The notes under the pieces are model-generated. The model saw nothing but the letters and a program-made list of their open reading frames with translations, searched no databases and was not told the origin of the DNA. From the NCBI GenBank assembly GCA_005223375.1, contig RXOD01004948.1:1-16965 (forward strand): a stretch of DNA of 16,965 nt, in the 5' to 3' direction. Below are positions 1 through 7,288 of this stretch, piece by piece. The position numbers were made by a program, and so were the translations under genes. The DNA is from Amoebophrya sp. AT5.2 (Eukaryota > Sar > Dinophyceae > Syndiniales > Amoebophryaceae). Every line of letters starts with the position of its first letter. The first letter of the stretch is position 1.

Positions 1-438
1 CGGCCACGACCGGCCGACGCCGACGCCGAGCGAGCGCAGGATCTAGAGGAGCCTACTAGAAGAGAACCTACCAAAGAGCCTACGACCAACGAGCCTCAGC
101 CTACCAAAGAGCCTAGTAAGGAGTCTACTGAAGAGATGAATCCGTGGGATGCGCTGCGCGCGGCGCACCAGGCAGTCGGCAGAGGGGAGGGCAGTCGGGA
201 CGGATGTTCCGCGTCCGACGGAAGTTGTCCGGCAGCCACACCGAGCACGCAAACAGGGAGCGCACAACCGTCGCCGGTCGAGGAACCGGTGGTCGAGCCC
301 TCGCCCGCCTTGTCGGCGGTGAAGATGTGGCAGCAGAAGTCCGTGGCGCTGGAGATCGAAAACGAAGCACTGCGGAGGGAGGTGGAGTACTTGAAGAAAC
401 GGCTCCTCGCCGTCCTGCGCGCGGCGAGTCAGGAGTGA
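1..438 (+). CDS. C-terminal part of an unidentified Glu/Pro/Thr-repeat coiled-coil protein (5' end outside window)
   Basis: The frame is open from the first base to a TGA at 436-438, giving 145 codons, so the gene starts upstream of the window. An ATG at 136 lies inside this frame and need not be the start. The first 45 residues are charged and repetitive, with variations of EPTKEP and ending near KESTEE. The middle (about residues 60-105) is rich in Ser, Gly and Pro and is probably disordered. The last 35 residues look like a coiled coil, with heptad-like Leu/Val spacing around VALEIENEALRREVEYLKKR. I recognise no family. The C-terminal helix suggests dimerisation or scaffold binding (inference). 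It could be the last exon of a larger gene. Competing frames on both strands are less protein-like. Confidence 0.5.
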   Translation, partial: RPRPADADAERAQDLEEPTRREPTKEPTTNEPQPTKEPSKESTEEMNPWDALRAAHQAVGRGEGSRDGCSASDGSCPAATPSTQTGSAQPSPVEEPVVEPSPALSAVKMWQQKSVALEIENEALRREVEYLKKRLLAVLRAASQE

Positions 439-1119
439 CCTCCCAGTGCAGCTACAGTAGTGGATTTCCGATTAACTTTTGAAAAAATGTCCTCGTCATC
501 AAACAGCGAAACGACGGCTTTTACGGAAGAAGAACGAGCAAACATCAGACACCAGATGATGTTTTTTTCAACAGCAGTCCAGGACGAAGTTTCTTTTTTC
601 ACAGCACTCTCCGCGGATCGGAGGAGATAGTGAGGAATCCAGGAAATCCTAAGGAATCCGGAGTAGATGCCGGATCACGAAAATCAAAATGAAGATCCTA
701 TGATACGAGGTCTGCGGTATGAAGGTGCTGTCGTTCTCGTAGTCCTAGTCCTAGTCGTACTCCATGACTATTAGATCAGAAACCGGAGTACGTCGTCAGG
801 CACAGGAGCAGAAAGAGATCCGAGCACGTGAACAAATAGACCGGCATGGATCCGCAAATCACCTCCGATTCATTTCGATCAAAGAATTTTATATCTTTCT
901 ATAATGCCTCACATTTACATGGATGCAGTACTCTACTCACTCTACTCATTCTTATCCTGAGTGATGCATCCGACCACTTTTATCAGGTTCGTTCGTTGAG
1001 CAGCACCACATGTGCTCGGGCGCAGCTTGTTTTGTGACTTGGTTAACTTCTACCCATAATGAATCGACTGGCACTACTGGTACCTGCTAAACCTATCGAC
1101 CATACTACCTAGGTTCGCG
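439..1119. other. Intergenic region without a supported gene
   Basis: This 681-bp stretch between the stop of the upstream partial gene and the TRM10 start is lower in GC than its flanks and contains only short, poorly protein-like open frames. A 63-codon frame at 846-1037 is hydrophobic and Ser/Leu-rich with no coding-type third-position bias. Short CTAGTC-type repetition occurs near 740-760. An AG preceded by a CT-containing stretch at 1111-1112, eight bases before the TRM10 ATG, could be a cis- or trans-splice acceptor. No hairpin or RNA gene was seen. Confidence 0.4.
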
Positions 1120-2649
1120 ATGTCGATTTCATCGATGGACCACGACATGGAGGGACGAGCACACTCACCAGCGCCAGAAATGCGGAAGCGGGCCCCCGGC
1201 GTGCCTCGCAGTCAGAAGAAGTGGCTGAAGCGCGCTCGCGAGGGTGAGCAGAGGGCGAAGCGGAAGCGCGCGAAGAGATCCGGTGCCGCGGCCGCGACGG
1301 CGAGTGCTGGCACCACGGCCGTGGTGGACGCCGCGGCACCGGCGCCAAGCTGTGGCCCGCCCGCCCGACGTTCTCCTGACCCCGTCTCCTCCAAAGAACA
1401 CGAGCAGACGAAGACCACCGGTCAAACCCAAACCCAAACCCAAAGACCACCCAAACTGAAGTTGAGAATCGTGATCAACTGCAGCTTCTGCGAGCGGATG
1501 AGTTTGAAGGAGGTGATCAGTTTGAGGAAGCAGATCGAACTCTCCGCCGCCGCGCTCAGAAAAAACCAGACTCCAACGACTCTGCACCTCACCTCGTTCG
1601 ATCCGGACACGAACTGGTTCGCCGCCGCCTGGGTCGCCGTGCGGGACCACTTCGCCTCGTCCTCGGATGGCGGCGCGGACGAGATGAAATCATCTGCCCT
1701 GGAGCACAAACTGCACCAGATCCTCTTCACGACGAGGACATCCGAAGGTGATCGGGAAGCAAGTAGTTCTTCGATCAGAGGTTCTGCGGTCAGAAGTGCG
1801 TGTGCAGGGTCCTCTCGGAAAACGACCACCGAGGACGCTCCTGCGCCAGACAGAACCGAGCAGCTGTTTCAGAACCGAGCCAACCTCGCAGGCATTTTCC
1901 GCTCGCTGGCGCTCGAGAAGTGGGGGGTCAAACTGCACAAAGAGGGGTACTGGGAAGTGGAGGACTGGGACAACCCTTCCTTACCTTCGTCTCCGTCTAC
2001 TTTCCCCGCCCAGGAAGCAGTAAAGTCGCGCGAAAAGGCTGACATCGTGGTGCTCAGCCCCGACGCCGAGGAGCCGCTGCTGCGCCTACTTACGGAGCAT
2101 CGGAGGGTGCAGAGTTGCGAGAATAGTAGACAAGCGCAAGCCGCTTCTAGTGTTAATACACTAAAGGAAACGGAAACCGCAACGGAGCAGGAGCAGCTCC
2201 AGGAGCAGGGGAACAAGCAGGCGGCAGGGGTAGTTCTTGCGGCCGACGTCGAGTCTCCAGCCGTGGAAGTACGCCAACAACTGGCCGCACGGGACGCAAG
2301 AGAGCTCCTAGACGAGCAGCACACGGCTCCGATCTTTGTGTTGGGCGGGTTGGTGGACCGCACGGTGCGAAAAAACCAGACGCTGGACCAGGCGAAGGAG
2401 GTCGGCCTCGGTATGACGTTGAACGGTAACGGTAAAAATACTGAGAATAATACTCGTCTCTCCTGTCGTCGGCTTCCGATCAAGGAGTTTGCGCCGAAAG
2501 GGTGCGGGAAAATCCTGAACATCGACACGGTGGTGAAGATGCTCTTGCTCAAGGCGGGAATGGAGACGGGAGAGGGGGATGGAGACGGGGATCAATGGAG
2601 TGCAGTGTTTGACCAAACGCTGTCGAGCAGGTTCCTGTTGAAAAAATAA
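1120..2649 (+). CDS. TRMT10: TRM10-family tRNA (guanine/adenine-N1)-methyltransferase, position 9 (SPOUT fold)
   Basis: A single uninterrupted 509-codon frame. The family methylates N1 of purine 9 in tRNA using S-adenosylmethionine. Seen in order: a basic, helix-forming N-terminus (residues 30-53, RSQKKWLKRAREGE...), typical of TRM10 and likely to bind tRNA; the opening SPOUT strand and helix (residues 115-145, LRIVINCSFCERMSLKE); LHLTSFDPDTNW (155-166); KADIVVLSPDAEEPL (306-320); the hallmark FVLGGLVDRTVRKNQTL (406-422), whose Asp413 matches the Asp proposed as catalytic in yeast Trm10; and RRLPIKEF plus KILNIDTVVKMLLLKAG near the C-terminus. At 509 residues it is longer than typical members (roughly 300-400) because of low-complexity insertions, notably residues 328-402 (Gln/Glu/Ala-rich) between two conserved core strands and residues 200-250. 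The ATG at 1120 is the first in frame. Whether it acts in nucleus, cytosol or mitochondrion cannot be told. Family assignment is strong; base preference (G9 or A9) is unknown. Confidence 0.9.
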   Translation: MSISSMDHDMEGRAHSPAPEMRKRAPGVPRSQKKWLKRAREGEQRAKRKRAKRSGAAAATASAGTTAVVDAAAPAPSCGPPARRSPDPVSSKEHEQTKTTGQTQTQTQRPPKLKLRIVINCSFCERMSLKEVISLRKQIELSAAALRKNQTPTTLHLTSFDPDTNWFAAAWVAVRDHFASSSDGGADEMKSSALEHKLHQILFTTRTSEGDREASSSSIRGSAVRSACAGSSRKTTTEDAPAPDRTEQLFQNRANLAGIFRSLALEKWGVKLHKEGYWEVEDWDNPSLPSSPSTFPAQEAVKSREKADIVVLSPDAEEPLLRLLTEHRRVQSCENSRQAQAASSVNTLKETETATEQEQLQEQGNKQAAGVVLAADVESPAVEVRQQLAARDARELLDEQHTAPIFVLGGLVDRTVRKNQTLDQAKEVGLGMTLNGNGKNTENNTRLSCRRLPIKEFAPKGCGKILNIDTVVKMLLLKAGMETGEGDGDGDQWSAVFDQTLSSRFLLKK

Positions 2650-3203
2650 AAATCGAGTTGACAGTCTAGCACAGAAAGATCGATCAACGGGAGGTGGCCG
2701 CTCGTCCACTTAGGTTTCTGTGAGCCGCGACGACTACGAATACGAATAAAAGCGAAGATGAAGAAGAAGATGAAGCACTTTCTTATACTTGAAAAAGGGT
2801 CTGAGGCTGACTCGTTCGCCCCGAGGTTTACGGCTGGCATCTTGCATGTGGATTCCAAAGTACACGCTGTACAGCGTCTGTGTTATATGCTTCAGCTTTG
2901 CGAGGGCGACGCGGACGAGCAGCTGACGAGCTTCAATTTATTAGCATACTAAGTACCTACTACGCTCAGGACAGGTGGAGAGACAGACTGGGAGAGAAAG
3001 ACGTAGAGGAGGACAGGAGGGAAGACTGCTCTACTTTTTCCCAGCACCACGCCCGGTGTTAACACGCTAAAGACGAAGTGGCACGACAGCCTCTCGGCGA
3101 TCGTGATACTGTTCCGGATTCTGCTGTGGTCCTTACCATCGATAATTAAAAACCTCCAAAATGATCATGAATCGACAGTTGTTTTCCTGTGTATCGAAGA
3201 TGA
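2650..3203. other. Unresolved region, possible exon fragments
   Basis: No complete gene can be built here. Two short stretches look coding by third-position bias: about 2888-2940 (in-frame peptide LQLCEGDADEQLTSFN) and about 3062-3122 (peptide TLKTKWHDSLSAIVILFRIL, which resembles a membrane segment). They may be 5' exons of the gene whose 3' end lies at 3204-3662, but I could not find splice junctions that join them in frame. The open frame starting at 2758 begins in AAG/ATG-rich sequence and looks fortuitous. The rest shows no coding signal. Confidence 0.3.
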
Positions 3204-3662
3204 GCCAGCAGCCGACCCAGCTCTGATACTAGGGCTCCATCGCTTCGGTCGGGACTCGGGAAGAATGCTGCGCCAATCCTCGATTCTGTGCGGCAAGAGC
3301 CTCCGCGTCGGCGGGGGTGGCGCCAGCATCTGCGTCGCGCCCCGCCTGCTGGGCGCTGCTTCTACTACTTCGCAGGGAAGGAGATGCGTTTCGACATTCG
3401 ATGTTTCCGCGGACCGCTCCACCAGCCTTCGCACTTCTCCTGCTCCTCCAGAACACGGTGACAGGACCTCCCCGGCCCTCGAACGTATCCCCTCTGCGAG
3501 GAGGTCATCTTTTCGGGGAGCGAGCTCCGGGAGAACTACAGCATCCTCCATGGCGCTCAGGCAGATGCTCATCTCGTCGCGGACGAGGACGTCGGGGACG
3601 CTGCTGCGGGCGTCGCGCCCGTTGTTAAGCCACTGGACGAGCTGCTAGTCCTAGCTAAATAA
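3204..3662 (+). CDS. Probable 3' exon(s) of an unidentified gene, with one in-frame TGA at 3459-3461
   Basis: One frame is open from 3204 to the TAA at 3660-3662 except for a single TGA at 3459-3461. The segment after it (3465-3662, 65 residues) has strong G/C third-position bias and a natural composition: YPLCEEVIFSGSELRENYSI, then an acidic/Ala stretch and an end in PLDELLVLAK. It follows an acceptor-like ACAG at 3461-3464. The segment before it contains AGRCFYYFAGKEMRFDIRCF, preceded by a pyrimidine-rich AG at 3373-3374. I read this as two exons separated by a small intron around the TGA, but the exact junction is unclear. A different frame starting at 3265 (MLRQSSILCGKSLRVGGGG) looks like a mitochondrial presequence and could be an upstream exon. 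No family recognised. Confidence 0.4.
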
Positions 3663-3882
3663 AGTTGCACGATGTCTTCACATCTTATTTCGATCGACTA
3701 TATCGAACGAGAGGCCGCGTAAGACTCAGACTTGCGAGAACCGATAGCCGATCCGCCGGATCGATCCAGAAGATCGACTTGCTCGTTGATGTAGAGACAT
3801 CTATCACTAGGCATCCACCTTCCATCTTCGCTAGCTCTCGTCCGATGGATCCCCATCTTCACGTTTGCACGGGAGCAAGGCG

Positions 3883-5965
3883 ATGCTGCCGGGAGGGAGC
3901 ATGATGGAGGGGCACATCTACGACGACCTGATGCCCGCGGACCACGATTTGAAGGGCTACCACAAGATCGGCTACAAGGTCTACCTCAAAGACGGCATGA
4001 ACAGCAAGGGACGTACTGTATCATTGCTGTTCACATAGTCGTTGTCCTTGTCCTCTTCTTGCTTTTTATTACTTCGCAACTACTGTTTCTACAGCCTGGT
4101 CGATGTACTCGATGCGGCTGCGGGAGTGCCAGCAGATGTTCTGGAAGGGCTTCTACACCGACCCCTTCATCATGGACTGGGGCTTCACAAACAACTACAA
4201 ATACTAGTACTTCTTTCTTTACGAAGATGTGTGTCGTACTTCTACGTTTTTTACGTTTGGCTTTGGATCTTCTCTTGGTTTGGTCTTGATGTTCTCCAAC
4301 ACAGCTTGGTGAGCCCTGCGATGTACGCGCCGGTGTACATCTACATTGATAAAAAGTCACTCGTCTATGTACTCACTCTGTCGGAGGTACTACTAGGACA
4401 TCGATCTGCGAAGAACATCAACATCGATTGATTCGATCAGCCTGCTGAACCCTGCGATGTACGCGCCGGTGCACCTGACGTTTGTTTTGTACGTGTGGTG
4501 TGTCATGATGGCCCTGTCCGAGATTGCGCTGTGTCCGGACGTCCAGGTCATGCGGAGGCAGGAACGGTATGCCTATCATTTTCATTTTTCTTCAAGTTCA
4601 ACTTCAAACTAGCTAGAATAGAATTACAGATCACACAGGTGGAGAGGATTTATTATGCTGGGGGCGGCGGCCTCGCGCCCGCGTTCGCGAGCCGCGGAGA
4701 CTTTCTCATTTTGCTTCCCAGCAAAGAATTCGTGAGCGATGATGACACCCAATTAATTTATATTTGGTGAATCTTCATCACCTGCGGCTCACTTCCTTGT
4801 GTCGGAGGAGGAGCATCAATCGAATCTTCGCTCCGAATCGCTGCCAGGTACCACTCCAAGCCGGACTGCTTTCGGCTGCACTCGTACGCGATTCCGTACT
4901 TCAACCACCGCCTCCGCAATATCGTTAAGGGGACGAAAAAACCCACTGTGTTTCGTTTGGTCTCGTCGTATTTCTTCGTGCCATTCGAAGATGCCGATGA
5001 TGCATACTGCCGCGAGGGAGGGAGCAGTAGTTGCTGTCGGTGGACAATAAAGCGACAGCCAGGGGGCGTAGAGTAAATCGTCGCTGAGAGGTCTGTTTCG
5101 TCTCGTCGGTGGTCTCGTCAACAGCAGCCAAATATTCAGCCATCTGCCAGAGAAAACTTTAAGTGGGTTTTTCGCCTCTCTAATATCATGCGCAAGTACC
5201 GATGGGTGTTCATCCAGAACGAACCCGATTGGAACGACTACTGCTACTCCGGCATGCGCCCCGACGGCGTCCAGGGCCACCACGTGCCGTGGGTACTTTT
5301 TATTACTAGCCTCTTCTTTAACTTGAAGTGCAGGCCTTCGACTTTGCCCGTGCGGCGGCCTCGCGATTTATGGCCACACCTACGCTTTCTCGGGGAAAAA
5401 GGTACGACCCGCGCTTGCTCGGAAAAAAACATATGAATCAATGGCAATGGCATCTTCAAGATCAACTGTTGATCATCAACATGTACAAACATAGGTTCGC
5501 AACTCGCTGAACTATGTTTCGTACAAGTACTACGAGGAAGACCCCCTGGCCACGTCGTGCAGCCACATCAACTTTGAGCGGATTCACCACAACCTTATGA
5601 TTTGGACCCCGACCCGCTGGTAAGTACTACAAGATCGATCCAGCCGGAGCGCTGGCTCGAGGACGGTGGTGCTAGGGCTCATGAAATTGAATTCGATTTC
5701 GAAACCTTCAGCGAGCAGGGGCAGCTAGGGGGTGATAAAAGGGGGCGCCTTCTAGGGTGGCGATTATCTGTTGCCAGCTATATTAGGGTCGTGCAGCAGG
5801 AAAACGAGAAGTGCCAGTCCTGCGATCCTTACTGTACTCTTACCAGCTGGCGCCACCATAAACCTGAACTACAAGATCCAGGAGCGGTGGCTCGAGGAAG
5901 GCGAGACCATGCCCGAATTTCAAACCGGACCCCAGTACGCCGCCTCGGAGGGAGGAGGAGATTAG
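3883..5965 (+). CDS. Unidentified nine-exon gene, 262-residue protein with one predicted membrane segment
   Basis: Exons inferred: 3883-4012, 4095-4206, 4305-4335, 4472-4566, 4848-4923, 5188-5280, 5378-5401, 5495-5614, 5858-5965. They sum to 789 nt and stay in frame from ATG to TAG; a second ATG at 3901 would remove six residues. The product is rich in aromatic residues, His, Met and Cys. It has one likely transmembrane helix at about residues 91-112 (core HLTFVLYVWCVMMALSEIAL) and an acidic tail. Motif-like parts are FYTDPFIMDWGF (63-74), YAIPYFNHRLRNIMRKYRWV (136-155) and FERIHHNLMIWTPTINLNYK (214-233). Introns at 4013, 4207, 4567 and 5402 are GT-AG; the other four are spliced within direct repeats (see separate entries). 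I do not recognise the family. Size, single membrane pass and composition would suit a lineage-specific subunit of an organellar membrane complex, but that is a guess. The gene is real by frame and codon bias; exon borders may shift by a few bases. Confidence 0.65.
4305..4482 (+). repeat. Near-exact direct repeat of an exon start flanking a 136-bp intron
   Basis: A 22-bp exact direct repeat (CCCTGCGATGTACGCGCCGG plus TG) sits at 4314-4335 and 4450-4471. Less exact similarity extends 9 bp upstream, so both copies are preceded by an AG and both encode the peptide NPAMYAPV or SPAMYAPV. Two readings fit the frame. Either 4336-4471 is an intron with a 22-bp target-site-like duplication, or splicing runs from 4207 to 4442 and the first copy is a decoy exon start inside the intron. 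Only the second copy continues into the membrane segment of the protein. Confidence 0.75.
4924..5187 (+). mobile_element. Introner-like intron with TIRs and AATATC direct repeats
   Basis: A 264-bp intron. Its borders lie in direct repeats: CGCCTCCGCAATATC (4909-4923) and CGCCTCTCTAATATC (5173-5187), 12 of 15 identical. The inner ends are inverted repeats: GGACGAAAAAACCCACT on the left (4931-4947) against AGTGGGTTTTTCGCC on the right (5162-5176). Removing one repeat copy joins NHRLRNI to MRKYRWVF in frame. The 3' end is ATATC, not AG, so it is not a standard GT-AG intron. The combination of duplication and TIR is that of an inserted DNA element. Confidence 0.65.
5281..5377 (+). mobile_element. 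Introner-like intron bounded by GGCCAC repeats
   Basis: A 97-bp intron. GGCCAC occurs at 5275-5280 (exon end) and again at 5372-5377 (intron end), both in the same codon phase (GGC CAC). Splicing within the repeat joins RPDGVQGH to TYAFSGKK and the downstream frame stays open. A conventional GT-AG choice here (5293-5333) forces a frame that runs into a stop in the next exon, so the repeat-based junction is preferred. The inner ends show weak inverted similarity (CACGTGCCGTGGG against CCCGTGCGGCGG). Confidence 0.5.
5615..5857 (+). mobile_element. Introner-like intron with CGCTGGTAAG/CTTACCAGCTGGCG terminal inverted repeats
   Basis: A 243-bp intron. Left end CGCTGGTAAGTAC (5615-5627); right end GTACTCTTACCAGCTGGCGC (5834-5853), the inverted complement with two small indels. 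Short direct repeats CCGACC (5609-5614) and GCCACC (5852-5857) mark the borders. Splicing within them joins MIWTPT to INLNYKIQERW in frame, whereas the tempting GT-AG pair (5619-5846) does not keep the frame of the last exon. Just inside the left TIR, 5627-5668 is a degraded copy of the start of the next exon (5870-5902). Confidence 0.6.
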
Positions 5966-6365
5966 AAAGAAAGAACCAGAGATACTGTCAACGCGAGGCA
6001 CGGGCGAAGATGAATTATACTGGGAGTAAAATACATGTCAGAAGAAGAAAAAAAGCCAGAAAGCACCTCATCGCGGGATTTGCGTTTGCCCGCAATGCGG
6101 GCAAACGCAAAAGCCGGCGCTTTCGCAGCTCGTCGAAAGGGCTATGAGCGGGGTCCTTCATTTCTTTCCGAAAATCCATCGGGATAAACTCTAGTACGTA
6201 GGTGAAACGGGAGGATTGGGTAGTTGGAGCCGGGCTCAAGAACAAGTTAGTCTTAGTGCGGTCCTCTGCTATAACTTGGCCACTCCTCATCTACCACTAC
6301 CTCTTGAACAGTGCTACTAATATTTACAGTGCGCTCTTCGGGTTCCCGTTCCGGTTCGGAATCGG
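5966..6365. other. Intergenic stretch with a strong palindrome and an open but unassigned frame
   Basis: Between the TAG at 5965 and the next candidate gene. It holds the 33-bp palindrome at 6079-6111 (separate entry). A frame open from about 6201 to 6368 has a hydrophobic composition (WPLLIYHYLLNSATNIYSAL) and ends in FGFPFRFGIG before a TGA at 6366-6368. It follows a TAG that could be an acceptor, but no partner exon could be joined to it. A 91-codon minus-strand frame (6015-6290) runs through the palindrome and is not supported. Confidence 0.3.
6079..6111. repeat. Perfect 16-bp inverted repeat with a one-base centre
   Basis: TTTGCGTTTGCCCGCA (6079-6094) and its exact reverse complement (6096-6111) flank a single A. 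It lies 114 bp after the stop of the nine-exon gene. It could be a 3' UTR or transcript-end hairpin, a cruciform, or a footprint of a palindromic element. It has no coding role that I can see. Confidence 0.9.
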
Positions 6366-6810
6366 ATGATCGATTCGATAAATATGAATTTATTTTTGCT
6401 GTATTCCGGGGGCCCTGTAGTACCTGTTGACACTCGGGCTTCCTCTAAGGAGAGGGCGGAGCAGCGGAGGATGATGACGAGTGATTCTGCTTGATCGACG
6501 ACGCGTACAACCTGTACAACGAGGCGACGGAATTGCGGAGACGGCTATCATCCATGCCCTCCGACGGGGCCGATATCTTCCATATCGCGGCTATTCAGTG
6601 TCTGGGACCTGCTCAGTACGCCTTTTCGGAGGCGAAGGGGGAGAGGCGATCAGCTAGAGGTACTGCAGCTGGAGAGCTATCTCTATCTCCCGAGATCCAT
6701 CTTCCTCTTCGCGCAGCAATGGTCCGGAGGTCTTCAGCTACGGAGCGAAGAAGAAGATCGGCATTGCTGCGCGCGATGGGCACCGATACCAGGTCGATGG
6801 GTTCTCCTAA
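6366..6810 (+). CDS. Possible small three-exon gene, 68 residues, unidentified
   Basis: Inferred exons 6366-6373, 6499-6637 and 6751-6810 total 207 nt and stay in frame from an ATG to a TAA. The middle exon is clearly coding in style, with G/C third positions and peptide DDAYNLYNEATELRRRLSSM followed by DGADIFHIAAIQ. The last exon gives KKIGIAARDGHRYQVDGFS. Both proposed introns sit in direct repeats: TGATCGA at 6367-6373 and 6492-6498, and CGGAGGCGAAG (6627-6637) against CGGAGCGAAG (6741-6750), each in matching codon phase. The start is weak, because a frame open from 6321 and an acceptor-like AG at 6328-6329 would allow more upstream exons. No family recognised; it may be the 3' part of a longer gene. 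Confidence 0.4.
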
Positions 6811-7288
6811 TCGGATAGAAGTAGTATGCTGTTTTCGAAGAGACGAAGACGGCTAAAAAAATCCGAAAGTGCGCGATGTAGCCATCACGCACACGGGATA
6901 AAGGCTGCGCCGATCATCAAAGATCGGCCATCGGCGATGTTCCTCGCCGCCGTTTGTGTTGATCGAGAGAGAGAGCTGGAGCAGAGTTGGACACGTATAA
7001 GTAAAACTGCACGAGGGCGGGGCGGTGGAGCAAAAACTTGCCGGGGTAGGAACAGAATAACACGAAAACAAGGAAGTCGAAGAGAAAGATGATCAAAATG
7101 GCAAGGGAATGGGGGCTGTCGAGACAAAATAGTTCTACGGTCTTGCGAACGTTAAAGGTAGACAGGAGAACGCAATGCACTATCACGACCGACAGAAAGA
7201 TCATATCATTTTTACTTGAAATTAAGCATCTTCACGAGTTGTTGCACCTTGTCTGTTTTCCTCGATTGAGGGATCGAAAATCGCGACG
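6811..7288. other. Upstream region of the GSK3 gene, no supported gene
   Basis: This 478-bp stretch between the preceding TAA and the kinase ATG has open frames on both strands, but all are low-complexity or Arg/Ser-rich without coding bias. No TATA box or known promoter motif is visible. A pyrimidine-rich tract ending in AG lies just before the ATG (see the next entry). Confidence 0.35.
7239..7270 (+). promoter_or_regulatory. Possible splice (or spliced-leader) acceptor before the GSK3 start
   Basis: A pyrimidine-rich run (GCACCTTGTCTGTTTTCCTC) ends in ATTGAG at 7270, 18 bases before the ATG at 7289. Dinoflagellate mRNAs are commonly trans-spliced to a leader at such sites, so this may be the 5' end of the mature message (inference). 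No spliced-leader sequence is encoded in the window. Confidence 0.25.

Noticed and set aside
846..1037. 63-codon ORF upstream of TRM10
   Set aside because: No coding-type third-position bias, low complexity, and no partner exon.
4816..5283. 155-codon minus-strand frame
   Set aside because: Shadow of two coding exons and the intron between them on the plus strand.
5293..5333. 41-bp GT-AG intron in the nine-exon gene
   Set aside because: Good-looking signals, but the resulting frame cannot join the next exon without a stop; the GGCCAC junction keeps frame and restores a natural peptide.
4664..5365. Shared GCGGCGGCCTCGCG in two introns (4664-4677 and 5352-5365)
   Set aside because: Only 14 bp and GC-rich; could be chance, with no extended similarity on either side.
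5602..6147. 181-codon plus-strand frame overlapping the end of the nine-exon gene
   Set aside because: It reads through an intron and overlaps the last exon in the wrong frame; its composition is Arg-rich and it passes through the palindrome.
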